DNA from: Paraburkholderia sp. | Lineage (GTDB): Bacteria > Pseudomonadota > Gammaproteobacteria > Burkholderiales > Burkholderiaceae | Direction of reading: 5' to 3' | Assembly: GCA_004322045.1 (NCBI GenBank) | Contig: SCRN01000004.1 | Span: 86,404-150,403 of the forward strand | DNA length: 64,000 bases | Shown: one piece after another, positions 1 through 8,911 of the stretch | How positions within the stretch are numbered: the stretch's first letter is position 1 | Layout of the letters: every line of letters begins with the position of its first letter | Made by a program: the position numbers and the translations under genes | Notes under the pieces: model-generated | Databases searched by the model: none | The model's input: only the letters and a program-made list of their open reading frames with translations | Told to the model about the DNA's origin: nothing

Positions 1-206
1 TGGCGATCGAGACTCACGAGCTGATGCGAGGGCGTCTCGTTCGGCGTTTGGCGGCTCTGTGCCAGCGGGTCGCGCAGCGCGGCGACGCGCACGGCGATGC
101 GCTGCGTGGGCTGGCGTCGCACCATCTCGCGCAGCGAGCGTGCGATCAGTCCTACGACGACGATCGCGAAGAACGCGGCAGCGGCGACGACGTCGGCGGG
201 CGTCAC
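1..206 (-). CDS. tadB: TadB-like inner-membrane protein of the Tad pilus, N-terminal part only
   Basis: The gene runs off the left edge, so only about 68 residues are visible. It begins with a GTG whose first bases overlap the tadA stop by 4 nt (GTGA), a tight translational coupling. The N-terminus holds one hydrophobic segment (around residues 4-20, rich in V, A, I and F) followed by a basic, Arg-rich stretch, as expected for the first membrane segment of a GspF/TadB-family platform protein. The call rests mainly on position: tadB directly follows tadA in Tad loci. The diagnostic T2SSF domain lies outside the window. Confidence 0.65.
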   Translation of the reverse strand, partial: MTPADVVAAAAFFAIVVVGLIARSLREMVRRQPTQRIAVRVAALRDPLAQSRQTPNETPSHQLVSLDR

Positions 207-1732
207 GATTGCATTGCTCCGATCAGTTGCTCTTCGAGGCCGTAGTAGGCCGCGCGCTGAGCGAAAGCCGGCCGCAGCGACGACGATTCGAAAGCGCCGC
301 GCACCTGCTCTTCGTAAGCGCCTGTATTGAAGCGAAAGGCGAACAGATCCTGGGTGATGACGACGTCGCCCTCCATCCCGGAGATTTCCGTCACGCGCGT
401 GACGCGGCGCATGCCGTCGCGCATGCGCTCGATTTGCAGAATCATGTGCACGGCGCTTGCGATTTGACGGCGGATCGAGACGAGCGGCAGATTGCCGTTG
501 GCCATCATCACCATACTTTCGAGCCGGGTGATCGCATCGCGCGGCGTGTTCGCGTGGATCGTCGTCATCGATCCGTCGTGGCCCGTGTTCATGGCTTGCA
601 GCACGTCGAATGCCTCGGTGCCGCGCGTCTCGCCGAGGATGATGCGATCGGGCCGCATCCGCAGCGCGTTGCGCACGAGATCGCGTTGCGAAATGCCGCC
701 GAGGCCTTCGCTGTTTTCGGGGCGCGTCTCGAGGCTCACGACGTGCGGCTGCTGCAGTTGCAGCTCGGCCGCGTCTTCGATCGTCACGATGCGCTCGTGC
801 GGATCGATGAAGTTCGACAGCGCATTGAGCAGCGTCGTCTTGCCCGAGCCCGTGCCGCCGGAGATGACGATGTTCAAGCGGCAAGCGCTGGCGATGCGCA
901 GTACCTCCACCATTGCCGGCGAGATATTGCCTTGCTGCGCCATGCGGGCGAGCGTGATGTTGCGCTTGGCGAACTTGCGAATCGAAATCGATGCGCCGCG
1001 CAAGGCGATCGGCGGCAGCACCACGTTGACGCGGCTGCCATCGGCCAGGCGCGCGTCGACGAGCGGACTGCTTTCGTCCACGCGACGGCCGACGGCCGCG
1101 GCGATACGCTGCGCCACGTTGATGACGTGCGCATTGTCGCGGAACTTCAGCGGTGTCAGCTCGAGGCGCCCGCCCCGCTCGACATAGACCTGATCGGGGC
1201 CATTGACGAGAATGTCGGTGACCTTCTCGTCGGCGAGCAACGGCTCGATCGGCCCGACGCCGAACATATCGTTGAGCATTTCGTCGACGATGAGCGCCTG
1301 CTCGGCTAGCGTAATCGTCAGCCGCTCGCGCGCAATCGTTTCGGCGGCGATCTGCTCGATACCTTCGCGCACCTGCGCACGCGACATCATCAGCGCGGCC
1401 GACATGTTCATCGACGAGAACACCGCCGAGCGGATCGTCTTGAACATGTCCGAGCGAATCAGCGCTTCGTGACGATCGCTCGGCATCGGCATCGGCGTCA
1501 CGGCGGCGCCATTGGTGCGGGGTTCAAGCTCGTGTGAGGGCATGGGCATGGGCGTGGGCGCGGCCGGCGGCACGATGGGCGCTGCGGCCGCAACCGCGGC
1601 TGCGCGGGGCGAGTGACTTGCCGCGGCCGCGCGCTCGTTGGTCCGCGTGCGTCCGTCGACGTGCTCGGCCTCGAGCGCGGCGCTCGATTGGGGCGCGAAG
1701 GAAGGCGGATTGCTGCGGCGGCCGAACATCAT
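203..1732 (-). CDS. tadA: TadA/CpaF secretion ATPase
   Basis: Hexameric ATPase of the type II/IV secretion family that powers Flp pilus assembly (and possibly retraction) at the cytoplasmic face. A disordered Pro/Ala-rich N-terminus of about 100 residues precedes the conserved core. Walker A (GGTGSGKTT) is near residue 290, the Asp/Glu-box and Walker B region near 325-365 (LGETRG), with the family His-box (TIHANTP) beyond. The start chosen is the ATGATG that overlaps the tadZ stop by 4 nt; longer in-frame extensions would lie inside tadZ and look like random Arg-rich sequence. Its own stop overlaps the tadB start. About 509 residues, normal for CpaF. Confidence 0.95.
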   Translation of the reverse strand: MMFGRRSNPPSFAPQSSAALEAEHVDGRTRTNERAAAASHSPRAAAVAAAAPIVPPAAPTPMPMPSHELEPRTNGAAVTPMPMPSDRHEALIRSDMFKTIRSAVFSSMNMSAALMMSRAQVREGIEQIAAETIARERLTITLAEQALIVDEMLNDMFGVGPIEPLLADEKVTDILVNGPDQVYVERGGRLELTPLKFRDNAHVINVAQRIAAAVGRRVDESSPLVDARLADGSRVNVVLPPIALRGASISIRKFAKRNITLARMAQQGNISPAMVEVLRIASACRLNIVISGGTGSGKTTLLNALSNFIDPHERIVTIEDAAELQLQQPHVVSLETRPENSEGLGGISQRDLVRNALRMRPDRIILGETRGTEAFDVLQAMNTGHDGSMTTIHANTPRDAITRLESMVMMANGNLPLVSIRRQIASAVHMILQIERMRDGMRRVTRVTEISGMEGDVVITQDLFAFRFNTGAYEEQVRGAFESSSLRPAFAQRAAYYGLEEQLIGAMQS

Positions 1733-2955
1733 TTCGCGCTCCGTTTCGGCAGCAGGCGCGCATACCAGGGGCTGCGGGCGGTGACGGCAGGCGCGTCCGA
1801 GCCCGTGATCGCATCGGCGAGCGCGACGACCGCGCGCGCGAACGCCGAATGCTTGCCGTCCGCAATCGCTTCGCCGAGATTTTCTGCGACGGCGAGCGTT
1901 TGCGGCTCGTACGGAAAGTCGAGCACCGACGCGCGCCCGAGCGCATGCACGAAGTCGGCCTGCGCGACGCGCCCGCGCACGGGCTGCTGTGCGTTGTTCA
2001 GGAGCACCGACACGGCGGCATCGGCCGGGCGGCCCTCGGCGAAGCGGCACAGGCGCGCCGTTTCGCGCGCGGCGTGAACGGAGCGATCGGAGACGACGTG
2101 GATCGTTTCGCAGGCGTCGAGCGTTTCTTCGACGAAGCCGCCCGCGCGCTGCGGCAGGTCGAGCACGACGTAGTGAAAGTGGCGCTTGAGCGCCGCGACG
2201 AGTTCGCCGACGGTCCCGGGACGCAACGCGAGCGGCTGCTCATAGGGAAGCGCGGCACTGAGCACGGAGAGGCGATCGCTTTGCGCGACGGAGGTTTGAT
2301 GAATGAGTTGCTGATCGAGCCGCTGCGTGTTTTGCAGCAGCTCGGCAAGACCGTTGTTCGACGAGATGCCGAGCATCGATGCCGCCGCACCGCCGTGCAA
2401 GTCGAGATCGACGTACGCGATGCGCCGGCGCGTTTTGTCGGCTAGGTGCCGTGCCAGCGCGGTGGCAATCGTGGTGACGCCCACGCCGCCGCGTGCGCCG
2501 ATGAAGCCGATCGCCTTGCCCGCGCGCACGGAGGCCGACGGGTCGCTCGCCGTGAGCGCGCGCTGCACGAGTTCGACCGTCAGCGGTTTGACGAGATAGT
2601 CCTCGACGCCCATGCGCAAGAGCGAGCGAAACAAGCCCACATCGTTGCGATCGCCGACGACGACCACGTTGACCGAAGGATCGACGACTTCCGCGAGCCG
2701 CATCAGGTCCGACACGGGCATCGACGAGTCCGAGACATCGACGAGCAGATGCCGCGGCGAATGCTCTATGCCGCGCATGAGCTCGATCGCATCGCCGATG
2801 TGCCCACGCGTGACGAAGGCGTGTGTGATGCCTTGATCGAGCATCAGGTTCTTGACGACTTCTTCGCTGCTAGCATCCCCGACTACAGCGACGATGCGAT
2901 CGGTCGCTTGCGGTGCGGCGCGACGATTGGCGGAGCGCAGTTCGAAAGCACCCAT
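1729..2955 (-). CDS. tadZ: TadZ/CpaE pilus-localising ATPase
   Basis: MinD/ParA-type protein that places the Tad machine at the cell pole. The first ~135 residues look like an atypical receiver domain (hydrophobic strands, VVVGDRNDV, a KPLT-like lysine motif). An ATPase domain follows, with the deviant Walker A GARGGVGVTT near residues 153-162 and a later DLDLHGG. The start at 2955 is preceded by AAGGACGG, and the product begins MGAFELR; upstream extensions overlap the lipoprotein gene and are basic junk. 408 residues. It overlaps tadA by 4 nt in one long operon. Confidence 0.93.
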   Translation of the reverse strand: MGAFELRSANRRAAPQATDRIVAVVGDASSEEVVKNLMLDQGITHAFVTRGHIGDAIELMRGIEHSPRHLLVDVSDSSMPVSDLMRLAEVVDPSVNVVVVGDRNDVGLFRSLLRMGVEDYLVKPLTVELVQRALTASDPSASVRAGKAIGFIGARGGVGVTTIATALARHLADKTRRRIAYVDLDLHGGAAASMLGISSNNGLAELLQNTQRLDQQLIHQTSVAQSDRLSVLSAALPYEQPLALRPGTVGELVAALKRHFHYVVLDLPQRAGGFVEETLDACETIHVVSDRSVHAARETARLCRFAEGRPADAAVSVLLNNAQQPVRGRVAQADFVHALGRASVLDFPYEPQTLAVAENLGEAIADGKHSAFARAVVALADAITGSDAPAVTARSPWYARLLPKRSAK

Positions 2956-2968
2956 GGTATGTCCGTCC

Positions 2969-3373
2969 TTAATGCGCGACCGACGTCGTGGTGGAGGTCG
3001 AGCGCAGCGGCTGTGCGCGCCCTTCCTCGTACGCGCGCACGGCGCTGGCGCCGAGCGCGGCATCCGCGCCCGCATACGGAAAGGGGGCCACTAGATCGGC
3101 CGGGCGCACGAGCATGGCCGCGAGATTCGAGTAGGTCGCACAACCGAATGCGACGCCTGGCCGGCCGCGGCCCGCATCGAGCATATGCGACGGCTGATTC
3201 AGTTGATCGCATTGCGGTGCGATCGCCCGCCCGCCGTTCTCGGAGGTGAAGCCGATCACCGAATCGTTCGGCATGCCGAGCGGCGGATGCTCCGACATGC
3301 AGGCCGTCAGGCTCGACGCTGCGGCGATCCCAATGATCAAGGAAATGACGAGGGGGGCGAATCGGCGGCGCAT
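2969..3373 (-). CDS. CpaD-like Tad pilus lipoprotein
   Basis: Small outer-membrane-associated lipoprotein of the Tad apparatus. A basic N-terminus and hydrophobic segment end in a lipobox (SLTAC) with the lipidated Cys at about residue 25. The body contains the CpaD signature around FGCATYSNLAAMLVRPADL. At 134 residues it is shorter than classical CpaD (about 200), as is common in Burkholderia-type Tad loci. It lies between rcpA and tadZ, the usual place for CpaD, where it would assist the secretin. A good ribosome binding site (AGGAGCC) precedes the ATG. Confidence 0.85.
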   Translation of the reverse strand: MRRRFAPLVISLIIGIAAASSLTACMSEHPPLGMPNDSVIGFTSENGGRAIAPQCDQLNQPSHMLDAGRGRPGVAFGCATYSNLAAMLVRPADLVAPFPYAGADAALGASAVRAYEEGRAQPLRSTSTTTSVAH

Positions 3374-3400
3374 CGCTTGGCTCCTATCCTATTGTCCGGT

Positions 3401-4843
3401 TCAGTACACGAAGCCGGCCGCGCCGACGAGGCGTGGCCCTTTGCCCGCGAGCGGATCGAGGCCGATCGCGCGCTGCAGCGCGTATTCGACGTCGCTGCTC
3501 GGACGCGTGACGCTGTCGAGCGCGTCATGCGTCTGTCCCGGGCCTACCGGTTGAACGATGTAAGGGGTAACGATCACGACCACTTCGGACTTGTTGTTCA
3601 AGTAGTCCTTCGAAGAAAACAGCTTGCCGAGCACCGGGAGGCGGCCGAGACCGGGCAGTTCCGAGAGCACGTCGCTGGTCTTGCTTTGCAGCAGGCCGCC
3701 GATGGCGAAGCTTTGGCCGCTCGCGAGTTCGACGGTCGTCTCCACGCGGCGCACCGTCAGCGCGGGGACTTTGATCGAGCCGGTCGTGACGCTGTTGGTC
3801 GGATCGATCTCGCTCACCTCGGGCCGCACCTTGAGGCTGATGCGGTTGTTCGCCAGCACGGTCGGCGTGAAATCGAGCGAGACGCCGTACGGCTTGAACT
3901 CGATCGTGATCGCTCCCGTCGTGTCTTGGGCGACGGGAATCGGGAATTCGCCGCCGGCCAGAAAGCTCGCGGTCTGGCCGGACATCGCCGTCAGGTTCGG
4001 TTCGGCGAGCATCGTGATCAAGCCTTCCTGATCGAGTGCGTCGAGCACACCGTCGATCGAGGTATGCGCCGTGTGAAAGCCACCCACCACGGAAAACGCG
4101 CCGGTGGGCGACAAATTGAACAGCTTGGCCGTCGAATCGACGATGGCGCGCCCGCTGAAGAGCCCGCCGATGAAGTTTCCGCTCGAGCCGAGCGAGCTCC
4201 AATTGATGCCCAATTGCTGCGTAATGTTGCGATCGACTTCGGTGATGCGCACGCGCAAATGGACTTGGATCGGTTGCGCGAGCGCGAGCCGGTTGACGAG
4301 CGTTTCTTGCTCGTGCAGATATGGTTTCAAGGTTTGCGCGACTGCGTCCGCATCGGCTGCGCTCGGCACGTGTCCGCTCACCATCAACGAGCCGGGCGCG
4401 CTTGCCACCGTCAACCGCCATTGGGGGAAGCGCGCATCGAGCAGCCGCTGGATCGACGCCGTATCCATCGCCACGTTGATCGTCTTGCGCAGGATGGGGC
4501 GATTGTTCGCGCCGAGCGCGAACAGCGTCGTCGTGCCGGCCTTCTTGCCGAGCACGAACACCGTTTTGGGGGTGGGCACGTGGACGTCGGCCACATCAGG
4601 ATCGGCGACGAAGACGGCCACGGCCGCTTCGGGCAACTGCACCATTTCCCCGCCGCCAGCGGGCACCGACAGCACCGAGTCGCTATCGGCTGCGTGGGCC
4701 GGCGCCGTCATCAAGTAAAGCCACGCGACGGCATAGAGCAGGCTTGCGAAGATGGCGAGCAAGCGCGAGCGGGGATACGGATGCGCGCGTCGCGGCGTAA
4801 GCCCTTGAAAGCGCAGAAAAGATCGATTCGAGCGAAGCATCAT
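3401..4843 (-). CDS. rcpA: RcpA/CpaC outer-membrane secretin
   Basis: Forms the outer-membrane ring through which the Flp pilus leaves the cell. A long N-terminal region with one hydrophobic segment ends at a plausible signal-peptidase site after AHA (residue ~51). The pilus-secretin N-terminal domain follows (LPEAAVAVFVADPDVADVHV), then a BON-like region, then the secretin domain with the conserved VPVLGKLF-type motif near residue 405. 480 residues, normal. Translation starts at an ATGATG preceded by AGGATCG. Ten bases separate it from rcpC, within one operon. Confidence 0.95.
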   Translation of the reverse strand: MMLRSNRSFLRFQGLTPRRAHPYPRSRLLAIFASLLYAVAWLYLMTAPAHAADSDSVLSVPAGGGEMVQLPEAAVAVFVADPDVADVHVPTPKTVFVLGKKAGTTTLFALGANNRPILRKTINVAMDTASIQRLLDARFPQWRLTVASAPGSLMVSGHVPSAADADAVAQTLKPYLHEQETLVNRLALAQPIQVHLRVRITEVDRNITQQLGINWSSLGSSGNFIGGLFSGRAIVDSTAKLFNLSPTGAFSVVGGFHTAHTSIDGVLDALDQEGLITMLAEPNLTAMSGQTASFLAGGEFPIPVAQDTTGAITIEFKPYGVSLDFTPTVLANNRISLKVRPEVSEIDPTNSVTTGSIKVPALTVRRVETTVELASGQSFAIGGLLQSKTSDVLSELPGLGRLPVLGKLFSSKDYLNNKSEVVVIVTPYIVQPVGPGQTHDALDSVTRPSSDVEYALQRAIGLDPLAGKGPRLVGAAGFVY

Positions 4844-4852
4844 TTAGCGATC

Positions 4853-5896
4853 CTAAGCAGCAGGATGGGGTGTCGTCGCCGTTCCCGGCAGGGCGCCTGG
4901 CGTCGCCGCGGGGCCGGCCGGCGGGGTGCCCGAGGGCAGCGGCGGCACGCCCGGTGCTGCTGCGGCTGCCGTTGGCAGTCCTAACGAATTGGCGCCAAGC
5001 GCATCGGTTTGCTTGGAGCCGCGGTAGACGACGACCGCGCGCGCGCTTGCCGCCTGACGCGGCGAAGCGGCGTGCGTCGGTGCTTGCGGCGCGGGCGTCA
5101 TCGCACGCAAGCCGCGCGACACGTCTCGCGCCCACATGGGCGGGGTCTGCGGTTCAATCACGTCTTCGGGCTGCGAAGCCTGCCGATCGCGGGTGGCGAA
5201 GCTGCGCAGTGCGAGCGATAGCGAGCCGAGATGAGCGCCCACCGTGACGACTTCGGCGCTGCGCGGGGTCACCTCGAACGTGACGGTGCGCGCGCGGGCG
5301 TTTGCGGTGCTGGGCTTGGTGTCGTCGTCCTTGGGGCGTTTGAACGCGGTTCCGACCGCCAGCACGCGCACGCGCTCGGCGATGGTTTCGGTCTCGACCG
5401 TTCGATCCGAAGGCGTGGGTGTGCCTGTGGCGGTGGGGATTTGCTGAGTGAGCAAGACGTCCACGTAATCGCCCGGCTCGATGAGGCCGGCGTTGCCGGA
5501 GACATCGTCGATCGCGACCGAAATTGCGCGCATGCCAGGTTGGAGCGCGGCGGCGAGAAAGCCCGGGGAGCTCGGCGAGATCACATCGGAGGCGCCAAGC
5601 GGCGTGCCCGCTTTCACGGCGTGACGCAGCAGGTCGCCCTTGAGGTCGACCGCGTCGGCTTGGCCATCGACGAGCGCACCCGTCGGCGCATCGCTGCGCG
5701 GCATGCTCTTCCAGGTGAGATCGCTATCGCGCAGCAACAGGCCGTCGGGCAGATCGGCCGCGGCGGCGCGGATGCTCACCATCGCGGGCGGCTTCGCGGG
5801 GCCGGGGCGCGAGGCCGCGACGTAGAGCGCACGCAAGACGAATGCGCCGATAGCGGCGACGACGATCAAGCCGGCGAGTTTCAGAATATTTTGCAT
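4853..5896 (-). CDS. rcpC: RcpC/CpaB pilus assembly protein
   Basis: Periplasmic Tad component thought to brace the secretin. One N-terminal membrane anchor (residues ~7-27) is followed by an SAF-type domain (residues ~40-110) and the RcpC domain (SVAIDDVSGNAGLIEPGDYVDVLL, ~135 onward). The C-terminus is a low-complexity Pro/Ala/Gly tail. 347 residues, somewhat longer than the ~300 usual, because of that tail. Lies between tadV and rcpA in the same orientation. Confidence 0.93.
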   Translation of the reverse strand: MQNILKLAGLIVVAAIGAFVLRALYVAASRPGPAKPPAMVSIRAAAADLPDGLLLRDSDLTWKSMPRSDAPTGALVDGQADAVDLKGDLLRHAVKAGTPLGASDVISPSSPGFLAAALQPGMRAISVAIDDVSGNAGLIEPGDYVDVLLTQQIPTATGTPTPSDRTVETETIAERVRVLAVGTAFKRPKDDDTKPSTANARARTVTFEVTPRSAEVVTVGAHLGSLSLALRSFATRDRQASQPEDVIEPQTPPMWARDVSRGLRAMTPAPQAPTHAASPRQAASARAVVVYRGSKQTDALGANSLGLPTAAAAAPGVPPLPSGTPPAGPAATPGALPGTATTPHPAA

Positions 5897-5911
5897 GGCG
5901 ACGGCGATCCG

Positions 5912-6445
5912 TTATGTGAGCCGTGCATTAGTCAATAGCAGCCACGCTGCGTGCCCCACTACGGGCGCATAGCCGGGCGCGGGGGGCAGCCATATTGCGG
6001 CGACGCCGCCCGCCGCGAGGGCGACGCCGTAGGGCACGCCGCGCGCCGGCGCGAGCCATCCGAGTTCGGGGTTCGCCGCGGCCGCGCTTGGTGCGCGACG
6101 CAATGCGAGTTGGGCGAGCGCGAGCAGCAGACCGAGAAACGAGACGATGAAGAAGACGGTGCTCGCATACGCGGGACCGCTCCATAAGAACACCGCGGCG
6201 AAGAGCTTGGCATCGCCGCCGCCGAGCCACCCGAAACGAAACAGCAGGGCAGAGAGGACGAGCGCGAGCGCGCCGGTGGCAAGATGGCGCTCGAATCCGG
6301 CCAAGCTTTGCGCGCTGAGCCACGCGTGTGCGAGATAAAGCGCAGCAAACGCGGCCACGATCGCATTGGGCAGGCGTCGCCGACGTAAATCGGAGAGCGC
6401 CAACATCAGCAACAGGGCGCTGGCTAGAGCGTTGATCAAGAACAT
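5912..6445 (-). CDS. tadV: TadV/CpaA A24-family prepilin peptidase
   Basis: Inner-membrane aspartic peptidase that cleaves the Flp prepilin. It has several hydrophobic segments and both catalytic aspartates of the family: D19 in SDLRRRRLPN and D78 in the GxxD-type motif GGGDAKLF. It lacks the N-methyltransferase half of PilD, as expected for TadV. I chose the start at 6445 (AAAGG upstream, product begins MFLINA) rather than the longer frame, whose first ~25 residues are not membrane-like. 177 residues. Immediately downstream of flp. Confidence 0.93.
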   Translation of the reverse strand: MFLINALASALLLMLALSDLRRRRLPNAIVAAFAALYLAHAWLSAQSLAGFERHLATGALALVLSALLFRFGWLGGGDAKLFAAVFLWSGPAYASTVFFIVSFLGLLLALAQLALRRAPSAAAANPELGWLAPARGVPYGVALAAGGVAAIWLPPAPGYAPVVGHAAWLLLTNARLT

Positions 6446-6524
6446 ATGTTTGCCTTTCGATCGACGTGCGCCATAGCCCGCAAGGAGGAGCCGTTCGGCG
6501 CTCGGGCCGAACGGTCTCATTGCA

Positions 6525-6716
6525 TCAATGACCGTTGGTCTGAACGCTCGTCACGTGCGTGATCATGTTGTTGAACAGGGCCGGTAGGCCGCTGGCGCCG
6601 CCGAAGATCGCGCCCGCTGCAGCAACAGCCACCACGACGATGCCGGCCAAGACCGAGTATTCGAGTGCGCTGACGCCGCGCTCGTCGCGCGAAAGGAACC
6701 GTACGAAACGCAACAT
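6525..6716 (-). CDS. flp: Flp-type major pilin precursor
   Basis: 63-residue prepilin. A basic leader of 14 residues ends in Gly and is followed by the Flp motif: V-S-A-L then E19-Y20 and a hydrophobic helix (VLAGIVVVAVAAAGAIF). TadV would cleave after G14, leaving a ~49-residue subunit that polymerises into the adhesive pilus. The gene heads the Tad operon, with an AAGGAGTCCT ribosome binding site and a long AT-rich promoter region upstream. A single pilin gene is present in the window. Confidence 0.96.
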   Translation of the reverse strand: MLRFVRFLSRDERGVSALEYSVLAGIVVVAVAAAGAIFGGASGLPALFNNMITHVTSVQTNGH

Positions 6717-7190
6717 ATTTAGGACTCCTTATTAAGAGACGAAGGGGGCCGCTGGACCACTTTCGCAACAGGGGGAGGGAGACATCTGCTCCCAAATTTG
6801 TTTACGGCAATCGTTTGCGCGGCTTTAGCCACGTTCGTCGGGTCCCTAAATTTTTGCCTCGCAACGATTTCGTATGATAAAAGTAGCTCTGGGTGCATGA
6901 CCTCCCGCAGAGGTGTATGCAGCAAGGGATTGTGAGAATTGGGGGTGCAACTTCCGAGGATTAATCGTACGATAATTCGTAGGTGTAAACGATAGCTCAG
7001 TTCTCCTAATTATTTTTTCGATGATGGTTCGGCAGCGTGCGCCGCGACCCTCGACTCGCTCGAGCGTTGCACAATGAGCCCTCTTCCAAGAGCCGTTATG
7101 ATGTCTGTCGCGCAGACCATGCGTAGCTGCACCCTTCGATTGCTGACGCATGGAAGACCTCTTGCTCGGCCCGCTGAATTGGAGAACCCG
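6717..7190. promoter_or_regulatory. Intergenic promoter region between flp and fghA
   Basis: 474 bases with no convincing gene and clearly lower GC than the surroundings. It must hold the divergent promoters for the Tad operon (minus) and fghA (plus). Two near-identical copies of TCGTAYGATAA lie at 6870-6880 and 6965-6975; the second contains the perfect palindrome ATCGTACGAT (6964-6973). I see no unambiguous sigma-70 or sigma-54 promoter. Long ATG-initiated frames here have no recognisable product. Confidence 0.5.
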
Positions 7191-8036
7191 ATGCTGGAAC
7201 TCGTCGAGACCCACCTTTCTCATGGCGGCAAGCAGGCGCTTTATCGGCATGACGCCAAGACGATCGGCTTGCCGATGCGCTTTTCGGTCTATTTACCGCC
7301 CCATGCGCAGCATGGCCGCGTCCCGGCGCTGTTTTTCCTGGCGGGCTTGACCGCCAACGAGGAAACGTTCCCGATCAAAGCGGGCGCGCAGCGTTTCGCC
7401 GCCGAACATGGCATTGCGCTCGTCGCGCCCGATACGAGCCCGCGGGGGGCGGGCATCCCCGGCGAAACCGATGCGTGGGATTTCGGCGTGGCGGCCGGTT
7501 TCTACCTCGATGCCACCCAGGCGCCTTGGTCGCGCCATTACCGAATGTATTCCTACGTGCGCGACGAGTTGCGCGAGGCCGTTATCGCCGCGCTACCGAT
7601 CGATGGCGCCCGCTTGGGCATTTTCGGTCATTCGATGGGCGGCCATGGCGCGTTGGTCTTGGCGCTGCGCAACCCGGGCCTGTACCGCTCGGTGTCGGCA
7701 TTCGCGCCGATCGCCGCGCCGATGCAATGCCCATGGGGCAAGAAGGCCTTTTCGGGTTACTTGGGGGACGATATCGAGGCTTGGCGCCAATGCGATGCGA
7801 GCGAACTCGTGATGCGGGCCGACACCGGCCGTTTCGAAGCGGGCATCCTCGTCGATCAAGGCTTGGCGGACAAGTTCCGCATCGAGCAACTGCACCCTGA
7901 CGTTTTCGAGCAGGCGTGCCTGAAAGGCGGCCAACCGCTGACGCTGCGCCGTCATGAGGGGTACGACCATGGCTACTATTTCATCGAGACATTCATTGAA
8001 GATCACATCGCGCATCACGCACGCGCGTTGACCTAG
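7191..8036 (+). CDS. fghA: S-formylglutathione hydrolase
   Basis: Cytosolic esterase that hydrolyses S-formylglutathione to formate and glutathione, the second step of glutathione-dependent formaldehyde detoxification. Alpha/beta-hydrolase fold with nucleophile S148 in GHSMGG, Asp near 222 and H260 in YDHGYY, and the family motif PDTSPRG. The start at 7191 follows GGAG and gives 281 residues, the usual length; the frame extends upstream without homology. The partner S-(hydroxymethyl)glutathione dehydrogenase is not adjacent here. Confidence 0.95.
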   Translation: MLELVETHLSHGGKQALYRHDAKTIGLPMRFSVYLPPHAQHGRVPALFFLAGLTANEETFPIKAGAQRFAAEHGIALVAPDTSPRGAGIPGETDAWDFGVAAGFYLDATQAPWSRHYRMYSYVRDELREAVIAALPIDGARLGIFGHSMGGHGALVLALRNPGLYRSVSAFAPIAAPMQCPWGKKAFSGYLGDDIEAWRQCDASELVMRADTGRFEAGILVDQGLADKFRIEQLHPDVFEQACLKGGQPLTLRRHEGYDHGYYFIETFIEDHIAHHARALT

Positions 8037-8146
8037 CGTAAAGAAATTTCCGACGCTCGTGCTACGCTCGAACATTCGGGCGCAGACAGCCCCCCTCTTC
8101 CGAGGGCGAAGGCCGACGCCGCACGCGCCCGAGCTAGCGAGTCAGC

Positions 8147-8902
8147 ATGCCTATTCATTACCTTCGCGCATTTACGGATCCCGACCGCACGGACGAAGCC
8201 AACCGCCGCCTGGGGCGCTCGCTCGCGTTCGTGGCCGGCGCGGCCAACGCAGGCGGCTTCTTGGCTGTGGGGCAATATACGTCGCACATGTCGGGGATGG
8301 TCTCTACCACGACAGACGCTTTGGCGCTCGGCGAGCTGGGGCTCGCGGGAGCGGGCTTCGCGTCCCTTGTTTCGTTCATCACGGGCGCGGCGGTATCGGC
8401 GATGCTGATCAATTGGGGGCGGCGCCAAGAGCTGCGCAGCCTCTACGCGATGCCGCTCATGCTCGAAGCGTCGTTGCTGCTCATATTCGGCTTCCTCGGA
8501 GCGAATCTTGAAGCGCATCGGCTGCTGTTCGTGCCGGCAACGGTCGCGCTGTTGTGCTTCGTGATGGGCTTGCAGAACGCGATGATCACCAAGATCTCGA
8601 AGGCGGAAATCCGCACCACGCACGTAACGGGGCTCGTGACCGACATCGGCATCGAGCTGGGCAAGCTCTTCTATTGGAACGGCCCCTTCTCGCATCCGAC
8701 GCTCTATGGCGCGCCGGTGTTGGCCGACCGCCGCCGGCTGGCGCTGCTGGTATCGTTGCTGGCTTCGTTCTTTTGCGGCGGCTTGGCCGGCGCCATCGGC
8801 TTCAAGCACATGGGCTTCATCTCGACGGTGCCGCTTGCGACGGTGCTCGTGGCGCTTGCCGCCGTGCCCTTGGTGGACGATATGCTCGGTCAGCGCTTGT
8901 GA
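8147..8902 (+). CDS. DUF1275 (YoaK-type) membrane protein
   Basis: 251-residue polytopic inner-membrane protein with about six hydrophobic segments. The DUF1275 signature is visible: AGAANAGGFLAVGQYTSHMSG near residues 28-48, and MGLQNAMITK followed by RTTHVTGLVTDIG near 140-165. The family is widespread and its function is unknown, though transport has been suggested. It stands alone, with no operon partner. Confidence 0.88.
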   Translation: MPIHYLRAFTDPDRTDEANRRLGRSLAFVAGAANAGGFLAVGQYTSHMSGMVSTTTDALALGELGLAGAGFASLVSFITGAAVSAMLINWGRRQELRSLYAMPLMLEASLLLIFGFLGANLEAHRLLFVPATVALLCFVMGLQNAMITKISKAEIRTTHVTGLVTDIGIELGKLFYWNGPFSHPTLYGAPVLADRRRLALLVSLLASFFCGGLAGAIGFKHMGFISTVPLATVLVALAAVPLVDDMLGQRL

Positions 8903-8911
8903 CGCGTACGC

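Noticed and set aside
3185..4984. A 599-codon frame opposite rcpA, and similar long frames such as 59-1309 and 203-2050 extensions
   Set aside because: They are antisense or alternate-frame shadows in high-GC DNA: Arg/His/Ala-rich, with no domain, and fully overlapping well-recognised genes.
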